DNA from: Paenibacillus algorifonticola
Lineage (GTDB): Bacteria > Bacillota > Bacilli > Paenibacillales > Paenibacillaceae
Length of the DNA: 64,000 bases
Direction: 5' to 3'
Assembly (NCBI RefSeq): GCF_000971975.1
Contig: NZ_LAQO01000001.1
Coordinates: 434,001 to 498,000, forward strand
The notes beneath the pieces were generated by a model. The model made no database searches and was not told the DNA's origin. It worked only from the letters and a program-made list of their open reading frames with translations. Each line of letters begins with the position of its first letter. Within the stretch, counting starts at the first letter, position 1. The position numbers were made by a program, and so were the translations under genes. Shown here in pieces: positions 1 to 7,970 of the stretch.

Positions 1-538
1 CCTCTTTAAATAAATCCTTGTTGTAAATGACGGCATTCGTCATCAAATCAATCGGCAAACCGTATACCTTGCCTTCATAAGTGACATTTGGAATATAGGC
101 TGGATCAACCCTTTTAACAAAAGCTTCATTCGTGACATCCAGGAAGGCTCCGGCCTTCGTCATATCGACCATGCCTGCAGGGCGTCCAAATATAATGTCA
201 GGCGTATCTCCTGCACTGACTTTCAACTTAATGTTATCGTTGTATTTATCTACCGGCATAACCGAAATATCGAAGCTTACGTTTGGATTCAGCTCAGTGA
301 ATTTGTCTGTCAGCTTCTTGAAGGTATCCACCTTCGGCTTCTCAACCATGTAGTGAACGACGCTCAGCGTAACTTTCTCACCAGCGTCTGTTTTAGCAGG
401 AGCGGACGCCTGCTCCGATGGGGATGCACCTGTCTGGGAGGAATCCTCATTGCCATTGCTCGCACTTCCACAACCAGATAACATCGTTACTGCCAAAAAC
501 AAGGTGCTTGCCATTGATAATGCTTTCGCTTTTCTCAT
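1..538 (-). CDS. Sugar ABC transporter substrate-binding lipoprotein (C-terminus cut by window edge)
   Basis: The frame begins with ATG at 538 after a GGAGG site and runs off the left window edge, so about 179 N-terminal codons are visible. It opens with a lipoprotein signal: a basic start (MRKAKA), a hydrophobic stretch and a lipobox ending LSGC, then a Ser/Gly/Glu-rich linker. The mature part, with SVVHYMVEKPKV and a later PDIIFGRPAG, fits family 1 extracellular solute-binding proteins that capture sugars for an ABC importer. A cre site lies just upstream and a GntR/LacI-type regulator is divergent, as is usual for carbohydrate uptake. Family call from sequence; the sugar is unknown. Confidence 0.88.
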   Translation of the reverse strand, partial: MRKAKALSMASTLFLAVTMLSGCGSASNGNEDSSQTGASPSEQASAPAKTDAGEKVTLSVVHYMVEKPKVDTFKKLTDKFTELNPNVSFDISVMPVDKYNDNIKLKVSAGDTPDIIFGRPAGMVDMTKAGAFLDVTNEAFVKRVDPAYIPNVTYEGKVYGLPIDLMTNAVIYNKDLFKE

Positions 539-579
539 TTTTTTGACCTCCGCTTTAGTTATGAATGGGTTTTTCAAAT

Positions 580-593
580 TGTAACCGCTTTCT
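580..593 (-). promoter_or_regulatory. Catabolite-responsive element (cre)
   Basis: On the minus strand the site reads AGAAAGCGGTTACA, one base off the CcpA consensus TGWAANCGNTNWCA. It lies about 40 bases upstream of the binding-protein start, where CcpA would repress in the presence of preferred sugars. Role inferred from match and position. Confidence 0.6.
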
Positions 594-727
594 ATTTGGA
601 TTATAGAATAAAAAATAACGATATTATATATCCAATTGGTTATAAAAATCACTTAATTATATTTTTCTTTTAACTCCCTCTATTTTGATGATATATTATA
701 ATTATCATTCCTTTTGAGGTGGCGCCA

Positions 728-1810
728 ATGGGCAAATTGCCTTTATACAAACAAATACAAAGCTATTACAGAGAGCGGATTTTAACAGGCGAATTGCGCT
801 ATAAGGACAGAGTGCCATCCGAGCAAGAAATTATGGATGAATTCCGGGTCAGCAAAATTACGGTGAAAAATGCGTTGATCTCTCTGGCGGAAGAAGGACT
901 GATCACCCGTATTCAAGGGAAGGGCACATTCGTCGCTCAAGTGAACGATGAGGCTCTCAGCGTGAATTCGGAGCTGCAAAGCCGCTCGCCTGCAGACGGC
1001 ATGAATGACATTATTGGGTTTATCATTCCTACCCTGAAGACGAAGGTCATTCAAAAGCTGGTAGATTACGTAGAGCTTCATGCGAAGGAAGCGGGGTACC
1101 AGACGATTTTGCATATTACGAGGGAATCCTCTGTGGAAGAGTCAAAAGCGATTAACAAATTGACTGAAATCGGGGTAAAGGGAATTATCGTTTTCCCTAC
1201 CGAGGACGAGAAATACAACGAATCCTTGCTGCGATTATCGCTCGATAAGTTTCCCTTTGTATTTATTGACCGTTACCTGCGAAACATTGATACTTATCAA
1301 ATTATTTCAGATAATGCAGCTGGGTCCTACGAGACGATCAATTATTTATTAAGCAAAGGGCATCAGAATATTGCTCTAATCTCACCCGATAATACGAATA
1401 CAGCGATTGAAGACCGCACACTGGGCTTTGAGAAAGCATATATCGATAGACGTATCTCCATTGACAAAACACTGTGGTGCCATGTTCCGCTCGATATTTT
1501 ACGCACAGATCAGGCCGAGCCATACGTAACCGCCTTCCTGAACCTTCATCCCGAGGTGAGTGCTATCTATGCCTTATCCGCTGAAACGGCTCAAATTGCC
1601 TATCAATCGCTTGGGAAGCTTGACCGCAGGGAAACCGAAATCGTCTCCTTCGATAATCCCGACCTTCCGGGTATTTCCTATGTCAGCCAAAACGAGAATC
1701 TGCTAGCCCAAGCAGCTGTCACCTTGCTAAAATCGCAAATGGAGGGAGAATATTTGCCGCAGCAAACCGTCATTGAAGTAGAGCTTATCTTAAATGACCA
1801 GCTACCTTAG
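728..1810 (+). CDS. GntR-family regulator with LacI/PBP-like sensor domain (AraR type)
   Basis: Residues 1-70 form a GntR winged helix (LPLYKQIQSYYRERI, then FRVSKITVKNALISLAEEG and IQGKGTFVA). The rest is a LacI-type periplasmic-binding fold (IIGFIIPTL, GVKGIIVFP, FVFIDRYL, YLLSKGHQNIALISPDN), which would bind a sugar effector. This two-domain layout is that of AraR in Bacillus. A GTG at 719 is in frame, but the GAGGTGG ribosome site overlaps it and is well placed for ATG 728, so I chose the latter. It is divergent from the sugar-binding lipoprotein gene, its likely target. The effector cannot be read from sequence. Confidence 0.9.
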   Translation: MGKLPLYKQIQSYYRERILTGELRYKDRVPSEQEIMDEFRVSKITVKNALISLAEEGLITRIQGKGTFVAQVNDEALSVNSELQSRSPADGMNDIIGFIIPTLKTKVIQKLVDYVELHAKEAGYQTILHITRESSVEESKAINKLTEIGVKGIIVFPTEDEKYNESLLRLSLDKFPFVFIDRYLRNIDTYQIISDNAAGSYETINYLLSKGHQNIALISPDNTNTAIEDRTLGFEKAYIDRRISIDKTLWCHVPLDILRTDQAEPYVTAFLNLHPEVSAIYALSAETAQIAYQSLGKLDRRETEIVSFDNPDLPGISYVSQNENLLAQAAVTLLKSQMEGEYLPQQTVIEVELILNDQLP

Positions 1811-1841
1811 TAATGAAAGGAAGTCTGTTACAAACGGCGCA

Positions 1842-1867
1842 AAGCCAAGAGGAATTTCCTCTTGGCT
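1842..1867 (+). terminator. Hairpin terminator between convergent genes
   Basis: A near-perfect inverted repeat AAGCCAAGAGGA/TCCTCTTGGCTT lies about 30 bases after the GntR-type regulator stop, facing the convergent flavin monooxygenase gene. The T-run is weak, so it may serve either direction. Confidence 0.6.
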
Positions 1868-1906
1868 TCATCTTTGACGGCACAACGTTGCAGGATTGCC
1901 TGGCTA

Positions 1907-2971
1907 TCAGACCTTCTGATACGAGAATAACGGTTTGCCCTCCCAAACCTTGCTTGGAATTTCCCGCTTTAATACCGGAATCACATCAGCGGCAAAACGC
2001 TCCATCTGCTCGCGCTGCTCTGCCTCCGTCAGTCCATCCACGCTTATGCTCAGCACCTCATGCCCAAACGCTTGATGATAATCCAAAATCTTCTCAATCA
2101 CATGCTCCGCACTGCCGACAAGGGCTGGCCCATTCGTAATATTATCCTCCAGATCTTTGAACGGCGATTGATTATGCTTCGCAGAATCCGTTGACTGAAA
2201 CGCGTTATAATAGGGGCGATAGCGCCGAATCGCCTCTTCATTCGTGTCGGCCAAATATAAGCTGCCGGCTCCCGAGCCAACGACCGCATCCTTCGGATCA
2301 TGTCCATAAAACGCCCAACGCTCCCGGTAATGATCGATCAGCGCCTTATATTTCGCCTGTGGATGGAAGCTGTTGGAGGAAAAAATCGGCTCGCCGTATT
2401 TAGCCGCCAGCTCCGTCGATAAAGGGCTTGATGCGCTGCCATGCCAGATTGGAATGCGCGCTTGGAAAGGGCGCGGCTGCGTCGTCACCTTGTCGAGCGG
2501 AGTGCGGTAACGGCCTTCCCAGCTTACATTTTCCTCTGTCCATAGCCGATTAAGCAGTCCATACCGCTCCGCCATTGACTCCCACTGCTCCTCCTCCGTA
2601 ATGCCAAACAGCGGATAATGCCGCGGATCATTGCCCTTGCCAATAATCAGCTCCAGCCGCCCGCCGGACAGATGATCCAGCGTCGCATAATCCTCGGCTA
2701 CACGCACCGGATCAAGCACACTTAATACGGTAACCGTCGTGAGCAGACGAATGTGCGACGTTCTGGCGGCAATTGCAGTGAGGATGACCGGAGGTGACGA
2801 GGACAAAAACGGCGTGCCATGCCGCTCTCCCACTCCATAAGCGTCAAAGCCAAGCTTTTCTGCCAGCACCGCCTGATTCAGCACATTTTGAAATTTTTGC
2901 TGCGTTGTGAGCGCCTCTCCAGTGACGGCATTGGGAATATTCATCAGCAAGCTGAATAAAGCAAATTTCAT
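1907..2971 (-). CDS. LLM-class flavin-dependent oxidoreductase (luciferase-like monooxygenase)
   Basis: The 354-residue protein has the bacterial-luciferase TIM-barrel pattern: an N-terminal MKFALFSLL strand, AEKLGFDAYGVGERH, TVTVLSVLDPVRVAEDYATLDHLSGGRLELIIGKG and RIPIWHGSAS. Such enzymes use reduced flavin (FMNH2) and oxygen to hydroxylate or oxidise small molecules in the cytoplasm; the substrate is unknown. The ATG at 2971 follows GAGAGGAGC at good spacing. It stands alone, convergent with the GntR-type regulator and separated from the SMP-30 gene by a terminator. Confidence 0.87.
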   Translation of the reverse strand: MKFALFSLLMNIPNAVTGEALTTQQKFQNVLNQAVLAEKLGFDAYGVGERHGTPFLSSSPPVILTAIAARTSHIRLLTTVTVLSVLDPVRVAEDYATLDHLSGGRLELIIGKGNDPRHYPLFGITEEEQWESMAERYGLLNRLWTEENVSWEGRYRTPLDKVTTQPRPFQARIPIWHGSASSPLSTELAAKYGEPIFSSNSFHPQAKYKALIDHYRERWAFYGHDPKDAVVGSGAGSLYLADTNEEAIRRYRPYYNAFQSTDSAKHNQSPFKDLEDNITNGPALVGSAEHVIEKILDYHQAFGHEVLSISVDGLTEAEQREQMERFAADVIPVLKREIPSKVWEGKPLFSYQKV

Positions 2972-3176
2972 GCTTGTTGCTCCTCTCAGGATAAAAAGTC
3001 AATATTCTACTATTCACATGATTATAATATGAATTAAGTTAAATTCACCTTATCACCTGTTTCCTGCTGCCGTCTAATAGAGATTATTGATTTTCCAATT
3101 TAAATAATAAATACGAAAACTAGCCGCTCTTTGAAACATTTTTCAACATAGCTTCTGACCTCCAACTTGGATTTGT

Positions 3177-3226
3177 AAAACCCCGACTTTTCCGCCGCCG
3201 CAATGGGCTCGCAGATAAGTCGGGGC
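3177..3226 (-). terminator. Rho-independent terminator after SMP-30-like gene
   Basis: Inverted repeat CCCCGACTT (3181-3189) and AAGTCGGGG (3217-3225); on the minus strand it ends in a short T-run. It follows the stop of the SMP-30-like gene. Confidence 0.65.
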
Positions 3227-3237
3227 TCTTCTGATTT

Positions 3238-4374
3238 TTACTGGGACAAAGGTACGCGATACACGCCTTCGCTGCCGCCCGGCGCCGTCCCGATATATAA
3301 ATAGCCATTATGATTAACCGCTGTCGTTATGCCATAAAGCGTGCCTGCCGGGTCATGCCAGCTTTCGAGCAGCTCCCCTTGCGGGCTGTATTTGGCAATA
3401 AGCCCATGCTTCACCGGGGCACTGGCGCCATTAAGCAGCGCTTGCGGCACTTTAGCCATCAGGCCAGCCAGCCACGGACTGCTGTGCATTTGATCAACAA
3501 ACGCTAGGCGGGTCGTGAAAATGCCAACCCAGAAGTTGCCTTGCGCATCACGCGTCACATTGTCCGGGAAGCCCGCCATATTTTCAGCAAAAATATCCGC
3601 CGTCCCCTGCTTCTCGCCCGTAAGCCAATATCGGGTCATCTCATAGCGGTACGACTCTGCCACCAGCACATACTCCTCATCTGCCGACAGCGCAATTCCA
3701 TTGGCAAAATAAAGTCCTTCCAGCAGCACTGACGTTTGCTTCGTCGCCGGATCATATTTGAGCAGCCGTCCATGCGGCTTGTTTTCCGCCATTTCCTTGA
3801 AGGTCACCTTGCCATAATTCGACGTATCGGAAAAATAAACCGTGCCATCCTTCGCGATATCGAGCTCATTAGCTAAATAAATCGGCTCGCCGTCCACTGA
3901 ATCGGCAAGCACCTCTATGCTCCCTGTCTGCGATACCGAAAGCAATCCTTTCTGCACATCGGTCACAATGAGATTCCCGTTAGCATCAAACATCATGCCA
4001 TTGGGTGTTCCTTGCGTATCTGCAAACACTTCTGCCTGCCCGGGATTGCCCTGCGCATCGAAAGGAACTTTATAGATTTTACCGTCGGAATCCCCTGTAT
4101 AAAGCTGTCCTTCCTTATCAAAGGTAATGAATTCCGGAAAATGCGGGGCATCCGTAACCAGCTGGGCGGAGCTGAGCTTGTCGTTCTGCTGCCACGGCCC
4201 TTCCGCCTCGAAAGAAGGCGCGGTTGGCGCGACCCATTTTACCGGCTCGACTGGGGATGGCATAACCATAAAGACCAGCGCTCCTGCCACGAGCAGCCCT
4301 AAAAGGGATAAGCCCACCCTGCTGATGATTTTGCGTCTAGAGCTAGCATTCGTTTTTCTCGATGTAGATGTCAT
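3238..4374 (-). CDS. Membrane-anchored SMP-30/strictosidine-synthase-like beta-propeller
   Basis: 378 residues. Residues 15-36 form one membrane segment (VGLSLLGLLVAGALVFMVM), placing the rest outside the cell. The body shows SMP-30/gluconolactonase or strictosidine-synthase-like propeller blades: PEFITFDKEGQLYTGDSDGKIYKV, GTPNGMMFDANGNLIVTD, FANGIALSADEEYVLVAE and FPDNVTRDAQGNFWVG. Members hydrolyse lactones or esters, often with a bound metal; this substrate is unknown. The gene lies about 40 bases after the SDR gene on the same strand, so the two probably form an operon under the divergent TetR regulator. Confidence 0.85.
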   Translation of the reverse strand: MTSTSRKTNASSRRKIISRVGLSLLGLLVAGALVFMVMPSPVEPVKWVAPTAPSFEAEGPWQQNDKLSSAQLVTDAPHFPEFITFDKEGQLYTGDSDGKIYKVPFDAQGNPGQAEVFADTQGTPNGMMFDANGNLIVTDVQKGLLSVSQTGSIEVLADSVDGEPIYLANELDIAKDGTVYFSDTSNYGKVTFKEMAENKPHGRLLKYDPATKQTSVLLEGLYFANGIALSADEEYVLVAESYRYEMTRYWLTGEKQGTADIFAENMAGFPDNVTRDAQGNFWVGIFTTRLAFVDQMHSSPWLAGLMAKVPQALLNGASAPVKHGLIAKYSPQGELLESWHDPAGTLYGITTAVNHNGYLYIGTAPGGSEGVYRVPLSQ

Positions 4375-4416
4375 TTGAATATCTCCCTTATGATTATGAT
4401 GATGGCTGATGCATGA

Positions 4417-5196
4417 TTAGCGCGGCTTGAGCATGCCGCCTACGATCCGTAGCGACTGCTTGCGCGTTACGAACCGCGACAGCTGTGCTCCCATATAATT
4501 TTGCATACCCGGTACAAAATAGGTCTTGCCTTGCGCCAGCTTGCGCAGCGCCAGCTTGACGATTCTTTCCGGCGTATCTTTTTTCCCGACGGAGGCGGAT
4601 TCCGTGCCTACGACCTTAAAGAAATCCGTATCGGTCGAGCCGGGACAGAAGGCAAAAAACTTCACGCCGCGTTCGCGATTTTCCCACGATAGAGCGTCCG
4701 TAAACGATAAGACGAAAGCTTTCGTCGCCCCGTAGACGGCCATATAAGGAAGCGGCTGAAAGCCAGCAGTGGAAGCTACATTAATGACGGTACCCGAATT
4801 TCTGCGCAGCATGCTTGGTAAAAACAGATGTGTCAGGCTCACTACCGCCGCAACATTGAGCATGATTTCCTCATGCTGGCGCTCACCCGATACTTGCTCG
4901 AACAAACCATGCGTAGCAAAGCCTGCATTATTAATAAGCAGTTCTATATCCACCTTCAGCTGCTGGCATTGCTGATACAGCTCGCTCGGCGCACTCTCCT
5001 TGGATAGATCAAGCGCAATGACCTTTGCTTGAATACCATGCTTCTTGCTAAGCTCCGACGCCAGATTATTCAGCTTGCTCTCCGACCGCGCTACGAGCAC
5101 CAAGTGGCTGCCTTTCTCCGCTAATTGTCTGGCGAATTGCTCGCCGATACCGGACGATGCTCCAGTGACGAGCGTCCATTTCCCTTGAAGATTCAT
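4417..5196 (-). CDS. Short-chain dehydrogenase/reductase (SDR)
   Basis: 259 residues, the classical SDR length. The Rossmann motif TGASSGIG is at residues 11-18, LINNAG follows near 90, and the catalytic set is present with S in NVASTAG and YGATK (Y-x-x-x-K). It reduces or oxidises a carbonyl/alcohol with NAD(P)H in the cytosol; the substrate is unknown. The ATG at 5196 has AGGAGG upstream. The start is preceded by an 18-bp inverted repeat and a divergent TetR gene, so repression by that TetR is likely. First gene of an operon with the SMP-30-like gene. Confidence 0.93.
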   Translation of the reverse strand: MNLQGKWTLVTGASSGIGEQFARQLAEKGSHLVLVARSESKLNNLASELSKKHGIQAKVIALDLSKESAPSELYQQCQQLKVDIELLINNAGFATHGLFEQVSGERQHEEIMLNVAAVVSLTHLFLPSMLRRNSGTVINVASTAGFQPLPYMAVYGATKAFVLSFTDALSWENRERGVKFFAFCPGSTDTDFFKVVGTESASVGKKDTPERIVKLALRKLAQGKTYFVPGMQNYMGAQLSRFVTRKQSLRIVGGMLKPR

Positions 5197-5232
5197 ATAA
5201 AGTCCTCCTGTTTATATACAATGTATTTTTCA

Positions 5233-5319
5233 AGAAACACTGTTACCAATCTTTTAAAAATAAGCACGATTACTTTTGGGTTAGAACGAGTAGGCCGCCC
5301 AATTGGTAACAGTGTTTCT
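5233..5319. promoter_or_regulatory. Paired 18-bp inverted operator (TetR-type)
   Basis: AGAAACACTGTTACCAAT at 5233-5250 is repeated exactly in inverse orientation at 5302-5319. Each arm contains an imperfect dyad, GAAACAnTGTTnC, typical of a TetR dimer site. The left arm overlaps a possible SDR promoter on the minus strand (TTGGTA, 18 bases, TACATT). The 51-base gap would allow two dimers or looping. Binding by the divergent TetR is inference. Confidence 0.7.
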
Positions 5320-5400
5320 GTATAGAATCATAGTAATCTGACTTCATAATGATGTCAATGTTTTTTTATCTAACTTGCTCTGATGACGGCTATAAAGGGA

Positions 5401-5490
5401 CTACGGCAGCTTGTCAAAAGCCTTGTCCTGCGCATTCAGCAACGCCATTTTATAATTCATTTTCTCTAGCGTTTTCATTAACCGTCCCAT
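5401..5490 (-). CDS. Possible 29-residue peptide
   Basis: A short frame starts at ATG 5490 and ends with TAG at 5401. It reads MGRLMKTLEKMNYKMALLNA and continues to DKAFDKLP, a plausible soluble helix. A GAGGAG lies only three bases before the ATG, which is too close, so an internal ATG is possible. It overlaps nothing else and sits in the SDR-TetR intergenic space. I do not recognise it, and chance is a real alternative. Confidence 0.25.
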   Translation of the reverse strand: MGRLMKTLEKMNYKMALLNAQDKAFDKLP

Positions 5491-5500
5491 ATGCTCCTCA

Positions 5501-5529
5501 TTGACAAGGCTTCATCGCCTGTATAGAAT
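5501..5529 (+). promoter_or_regulatory. Sigma-A promoter of the TetR gene
   Basis: TTGACA (5501-5506), a 17-base spacer and TAGAAT (5524-5529) give an almost ideal vegetative promoter. Transcription would begin near 5536, just upstream of the operator at 5546. Confidence 0.65.
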
Positions 5530-5545
5530 TTGGGTATGCAAATGG

Positions 5546-5558
5546 GAAACTCTGTTTC
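5546..5558. promoter_or_regulatory. TetR operator in own leader
   Basis: The palindrome GAAACTCTGTTTC resembles the dyad inside the SDR operator arms. It lies between the TetR promoter and the ribosome site, so autorepression by roadblock is likely. Confidence 0.55.
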
Positions 5559-5596
5559 TTTTCAAAAACAGGTTATTCGAGACGAAGGTGATGAAG

Positions 5597-6262
5597 ATGA
5601 GTGAACAGGAACATTCTGTCAACAAGGACAAGCGCGAGCTGAAAACCTATCAGGAAGCACGACTGCAAAATACAGAAAATCTCCGCAAGCTCGTCGTAGA
5701 CGCTGCGGCCACTATTTTGCAGGAGGAAGGCCCAGAGGCGGTTACCGTTCGTAAAGTTTCGCAGAAAATGGGCTGCTCCACCAAAATTATTTACAGCTTG
5801 TTTGTCAACAAAGAGGGACTTGCCCAGCAGCTATATCTCGATGGCTGTAAAATAATGGCTCGCGAGTTTGAAGCAACGCCTGCTCTGGCTGACCCTAGGG
5901 AGCATTTGCTCGCTTTAGGCGAAACTTACTGGCAGTTTGCACAGCGCTACACCAGCTATTACAAGCTAATGTTTGGCGGGGCTTTCGGCGATTTCAAGCC
6001 GGATGAGGAAAGCTTGCAGGGCACCGTAACGGCTATGCGGCAATTGATATATGTAGTCGGCAGCGCCCAGCAGCAAGGTCTCCTATCGGCGTCGGCACCA
6101 GCGGATACCGTAGAAATTGTCCGCCTCGTCTGGGGCGCTCTCCACGGGGTCATCCATCTGCAAATGGGCGGGCATTTGGGTGATGTCCCATCCGCCTACG
6201 CCACCTATCAGCAAACGCTCTCCCTATTATCCAGTACATTGTTTGCTAAGCAGGACAGCTAA
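5597..6262 (+). CDS. TetR/AcrR-family transcriptional repressor
   Basis: About 221 residues. The N-terminal helix-turn-helix is clear: AAATILQEEGPEAVTVRKVS, then KMGCSTKIIYSLFVNKEGL. The C-terminal helical domain (GETYWQFAQRYTSYYKLMFG) resembles TetR_C of the WHG type. GAAGGTG directly abuts an ATG at 5591 but is well spaced from ATG 5597, which I chose. It is divergent from the SDR/SMP-30 operon and carries matching operator dyads on both sides, so it probably represses that operon and itself. The inducer is unknown. Confidence 0.9.
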   Translation: MSEQEHSVNKDKRELKTYQEARLQNTENLRKLVVDAAATILQEEGPEAVTVRKVSQKMGCSTKIIYSLFVNKEGLAQQLYLDGCKIMAREFEATPALADPREHLLALGETYWQFAQRYTSYYKLMFGGAFGDFKPDEESLQGTVTAMRQLIYVVGSAQQQGLLSASAPADTVEIVRLVWGALHGVIHLQMGGHLGDVPSAYATYQQTLSLLSSTLFAKQDS

Positions 6263-6331
6263 GCTTGAACCCAGTCACCTAGCAGTCAGTCAAGCTGCCA
6301 GGTGATCAAGCAGACATCCTTATTCCAGCGT

Positions 6332-6368
6332 AAAAAGCCGCCAATCCCAAACGGGACTGGCGGCTTTT
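6332..6368. terminator. Bidirectional terminator
   Basis: AAAAAGCCGCCA and TGGCGGCTTTT pair around a short loop, with A and T tracts on both sides. It serves the TetR gene on the plus strand and interrupts the remnant alkylation-repair gene on the minus strand. Confidence 0.8.
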
Positions 6369-6390
6369 CACTTTTTATTTTTGATTCGCC

Positions 6391-6804
6391 GTCATTCAAC
6401 CAGTTGCTCACAGAATCCTGCACATATTTTGCCGGGTCGGAACAAACCGCCTCCAATAGCGGCAAAACAGGAGCAGGCTCTTCCTTTAAAGCCGCAATAT
6501 GCTTGGCCCATACGCCCACCGGACGCGTAGCTTCGATGGCAAACCTTCGAATATTTGCATCGGCATCTGTTACCCAGCTTATTTCGCGCACGCCAAAATG
6601 ATGATCTGCAGCATACGGACGGATGCCCGCCAATTTTTGCTCCAAGCTCAATTGGGCATCGAGCCCGATGATGTATGCGGCCCAGCAGCGGACACTATCC
6701 GAGCGGTGGCCCGCCAGCGCCTCGTAAAGGCCGGATCGCTCCGCAGCGCCTTTGCCTTCAAACCATGTAAGCCATTCTCCGGCAATTGCTGGAATGACCT
6801 TCAT
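6391..6804 (-). pseudogene. Decayed AlkD-like DNA alkylation repair gene
   Basis: From ATG 6804 the frame gives MKVIPAIAGEWLTWFEGKG, then SDSVRCWAAYIIGLD, HHFGVREISW, DADANIRRFAIEATRP and KYVQDSVSNWLND, which are the HEAT-like repeats of AlkD-type 3-alkyladenine glycosylases. The usual stretch between REISW and DADANIRR appears missing (about 25 residues, from my memory of the family), and the C-terminus after WLND is replaced: the frame runs straight through the terminator hairpin. At under 140 family residues against about 220, it is very probably nonfunctional. The open frame spans 6286-6897. Confidence 0.7.
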
Positions 6805-7003
6805 GATTTTACGCTCGCTGAATGCACAGGTATCAGCGTTTCGGTATCCATGAAACTCTCCCTTTCCTTTTAAAAATAGCAGCGTGCCAGTACGCATCGT
6901 CGGGTAATGGCCGATAATGCCTTCAAGGCAGGCTGCTCTTTATAAAATACGCTATAAGGAAACGGTAAAGCTGTAAGGCAGCTTACAGCTTTTGTTTTTG
7001 CAG

Positions 7004-7333
7004 CTAAGTTGCCGGACGCTCCAGAAGCTTGCCTTTGTGGATGCAAACTGTTCTAAAACCGGTGCTGATGAATCCTTCTTTAGCGAGCTCTTGAAGCGCG
7101 ATAGTTACTGATTCCCGGCTAGCGCCAACGAGATGGGCAATTTCCTGATGAGAGAGCGGAAAATTAATTTTATCAAATTCACCAGCGCTTATAAGCCCGA
7201 AGTCCTTGCCGAGCCGCATAAGCGCATGCAAAATTTTATCATGCAGGTTCCCGAGCGCCAAATGCTGCGTCAACTGGCTCATGCCGTTCATTCCATCTCG
7301 ATTAAATCTTCCATCGACAACGAATGAAGCAAG
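7004..7333 (-). pseudogene. C-terminal fragment of a Crp/Fnr-family regulator
   Basis: The readable frame, SFVVDGRFNRDGMNGMSQLT, continues to HDKILHALMRLGKDFG and a helix-turn-helix, PLSHQEIAHLVGASRESVTI. This is the C-helix and HTH_CRP domain; the N-terminal cyclic-nucleotide-like sensor is absent and a TAA closes the frame just upstream of 7333. An ATG at 7291 could start a 95-residue DNA-binding fragment. A truncated gene is the simplest reading. No partner gene is nearby. Confidence 0.72.
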
Positions 7334-7373
7334 TTAAATTGCGACAAGTATTGGATTTTATCCACTATGGGCT

Positions 7374-7904
7374 CTACTCGCTTCGCACATAAACGAGCAG
7401 CTTCTTAAGCCAAGCAACGTCGCTCTGAATCGAATGGTAGGCGTGGTCGGTCAGCAGTTCAAGCGGCTGTTGCTTCTCCTGCGGAATTTGCAGCGTATCC
7501 AGATCCGTATCCTCGATCAACTTGAGTTTATCCTGGCGCTTGTCAATCGCTTCCTCAATCAAATAAGCCAGCTTGTTTTTATCAATCTTGTCCAAATAAA
7601 AAAGCGTAGCATATAAAGCAGATATGCTCGTGACGTTTTGATAAGCGGCATAAATTTCAGTTTCCAGCGCTTTGAGGCCTTTGTCTGTAATGCCGTAAGT
7701 CGTCTTTTCTGGACGATTGTCTGACTGGACGACCTCAAGCTTTTGAATGAGCCCTTTTTTTTGCAGCACATCAAATTGGTAATACAGCGTTCCGTCGTTT
7801 ATAGGAATCGTATTGCCGAGCGACTTAAGCAACCGTTTTTTTATATCATACGGATGGCTCTCCGCTTCGCTCAACGTTCCAAGAATAAAAATTTGCAAGG
7901 TCAT
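7374..7904 (-). CDS. PadR-family transcriptional regulator
   Basis: 176 residues. The PadR winged helix is at residues 5-80: IFILGTLSEAESHPYDIKKR, DGTLYYQFDVLQKKGLI and TYGITDKGLKAL. The C-terminal half is the helical PadR dimerisation arm. The ATG at 7904 starts TLQIFILG with a purine-rich GGAGG site upstream. It follows a YhgE/Pip-type membrane exporter gene on the same strand, and PadR proteins often repress such efflux genes in response to a toxic ligand. A hairpin lies between them, so cotranscription is uncertain. Confidence 0.9.
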   Translation of the reverse strand: MTLQIFILGTLSEAESHPYDIKKRLLKSLGNTIPINDGTLYYQFDVLQKKGLIQKLEVVQSDNRPEKTTYGITDKGLKALETEIYAAYQNVTSISALYATLFYLDKIDKNKLAYLIEEAIDKRQDKLKLIEDTDLDTLQIPQEKQQPLELLTDHAYHSIQSDVAWLKKLLVYVRSE

Positions 7905-7927
7905 TGCATCGCCTCCATAACTAGCTT

Positions 7928-7966
7928 AAAGGGCTGACAAGCTGCTAGACAGCCTGCCAACCCTTT
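7928..7966. terminator. Hairpin between exporter and padR-type gene
   Basis: AAAGGGCTGACAAGCTG and CAGCCTGCCAACCCTTT pair with a few G-T wobbles around CTAGA. It follows the exporter stop; the T tract is better on the plus strand, so it may attenuate rather than fully stop minus-strand transcription. Confidence 0.5.
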
Positions 7967-7970
7967 TATT

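Noticed and set aside
1813..2139. Plus-strand frame after the GntR-type gene
   Set aside because: Begins in the terminator region and runs antisense to the monooxygenase.
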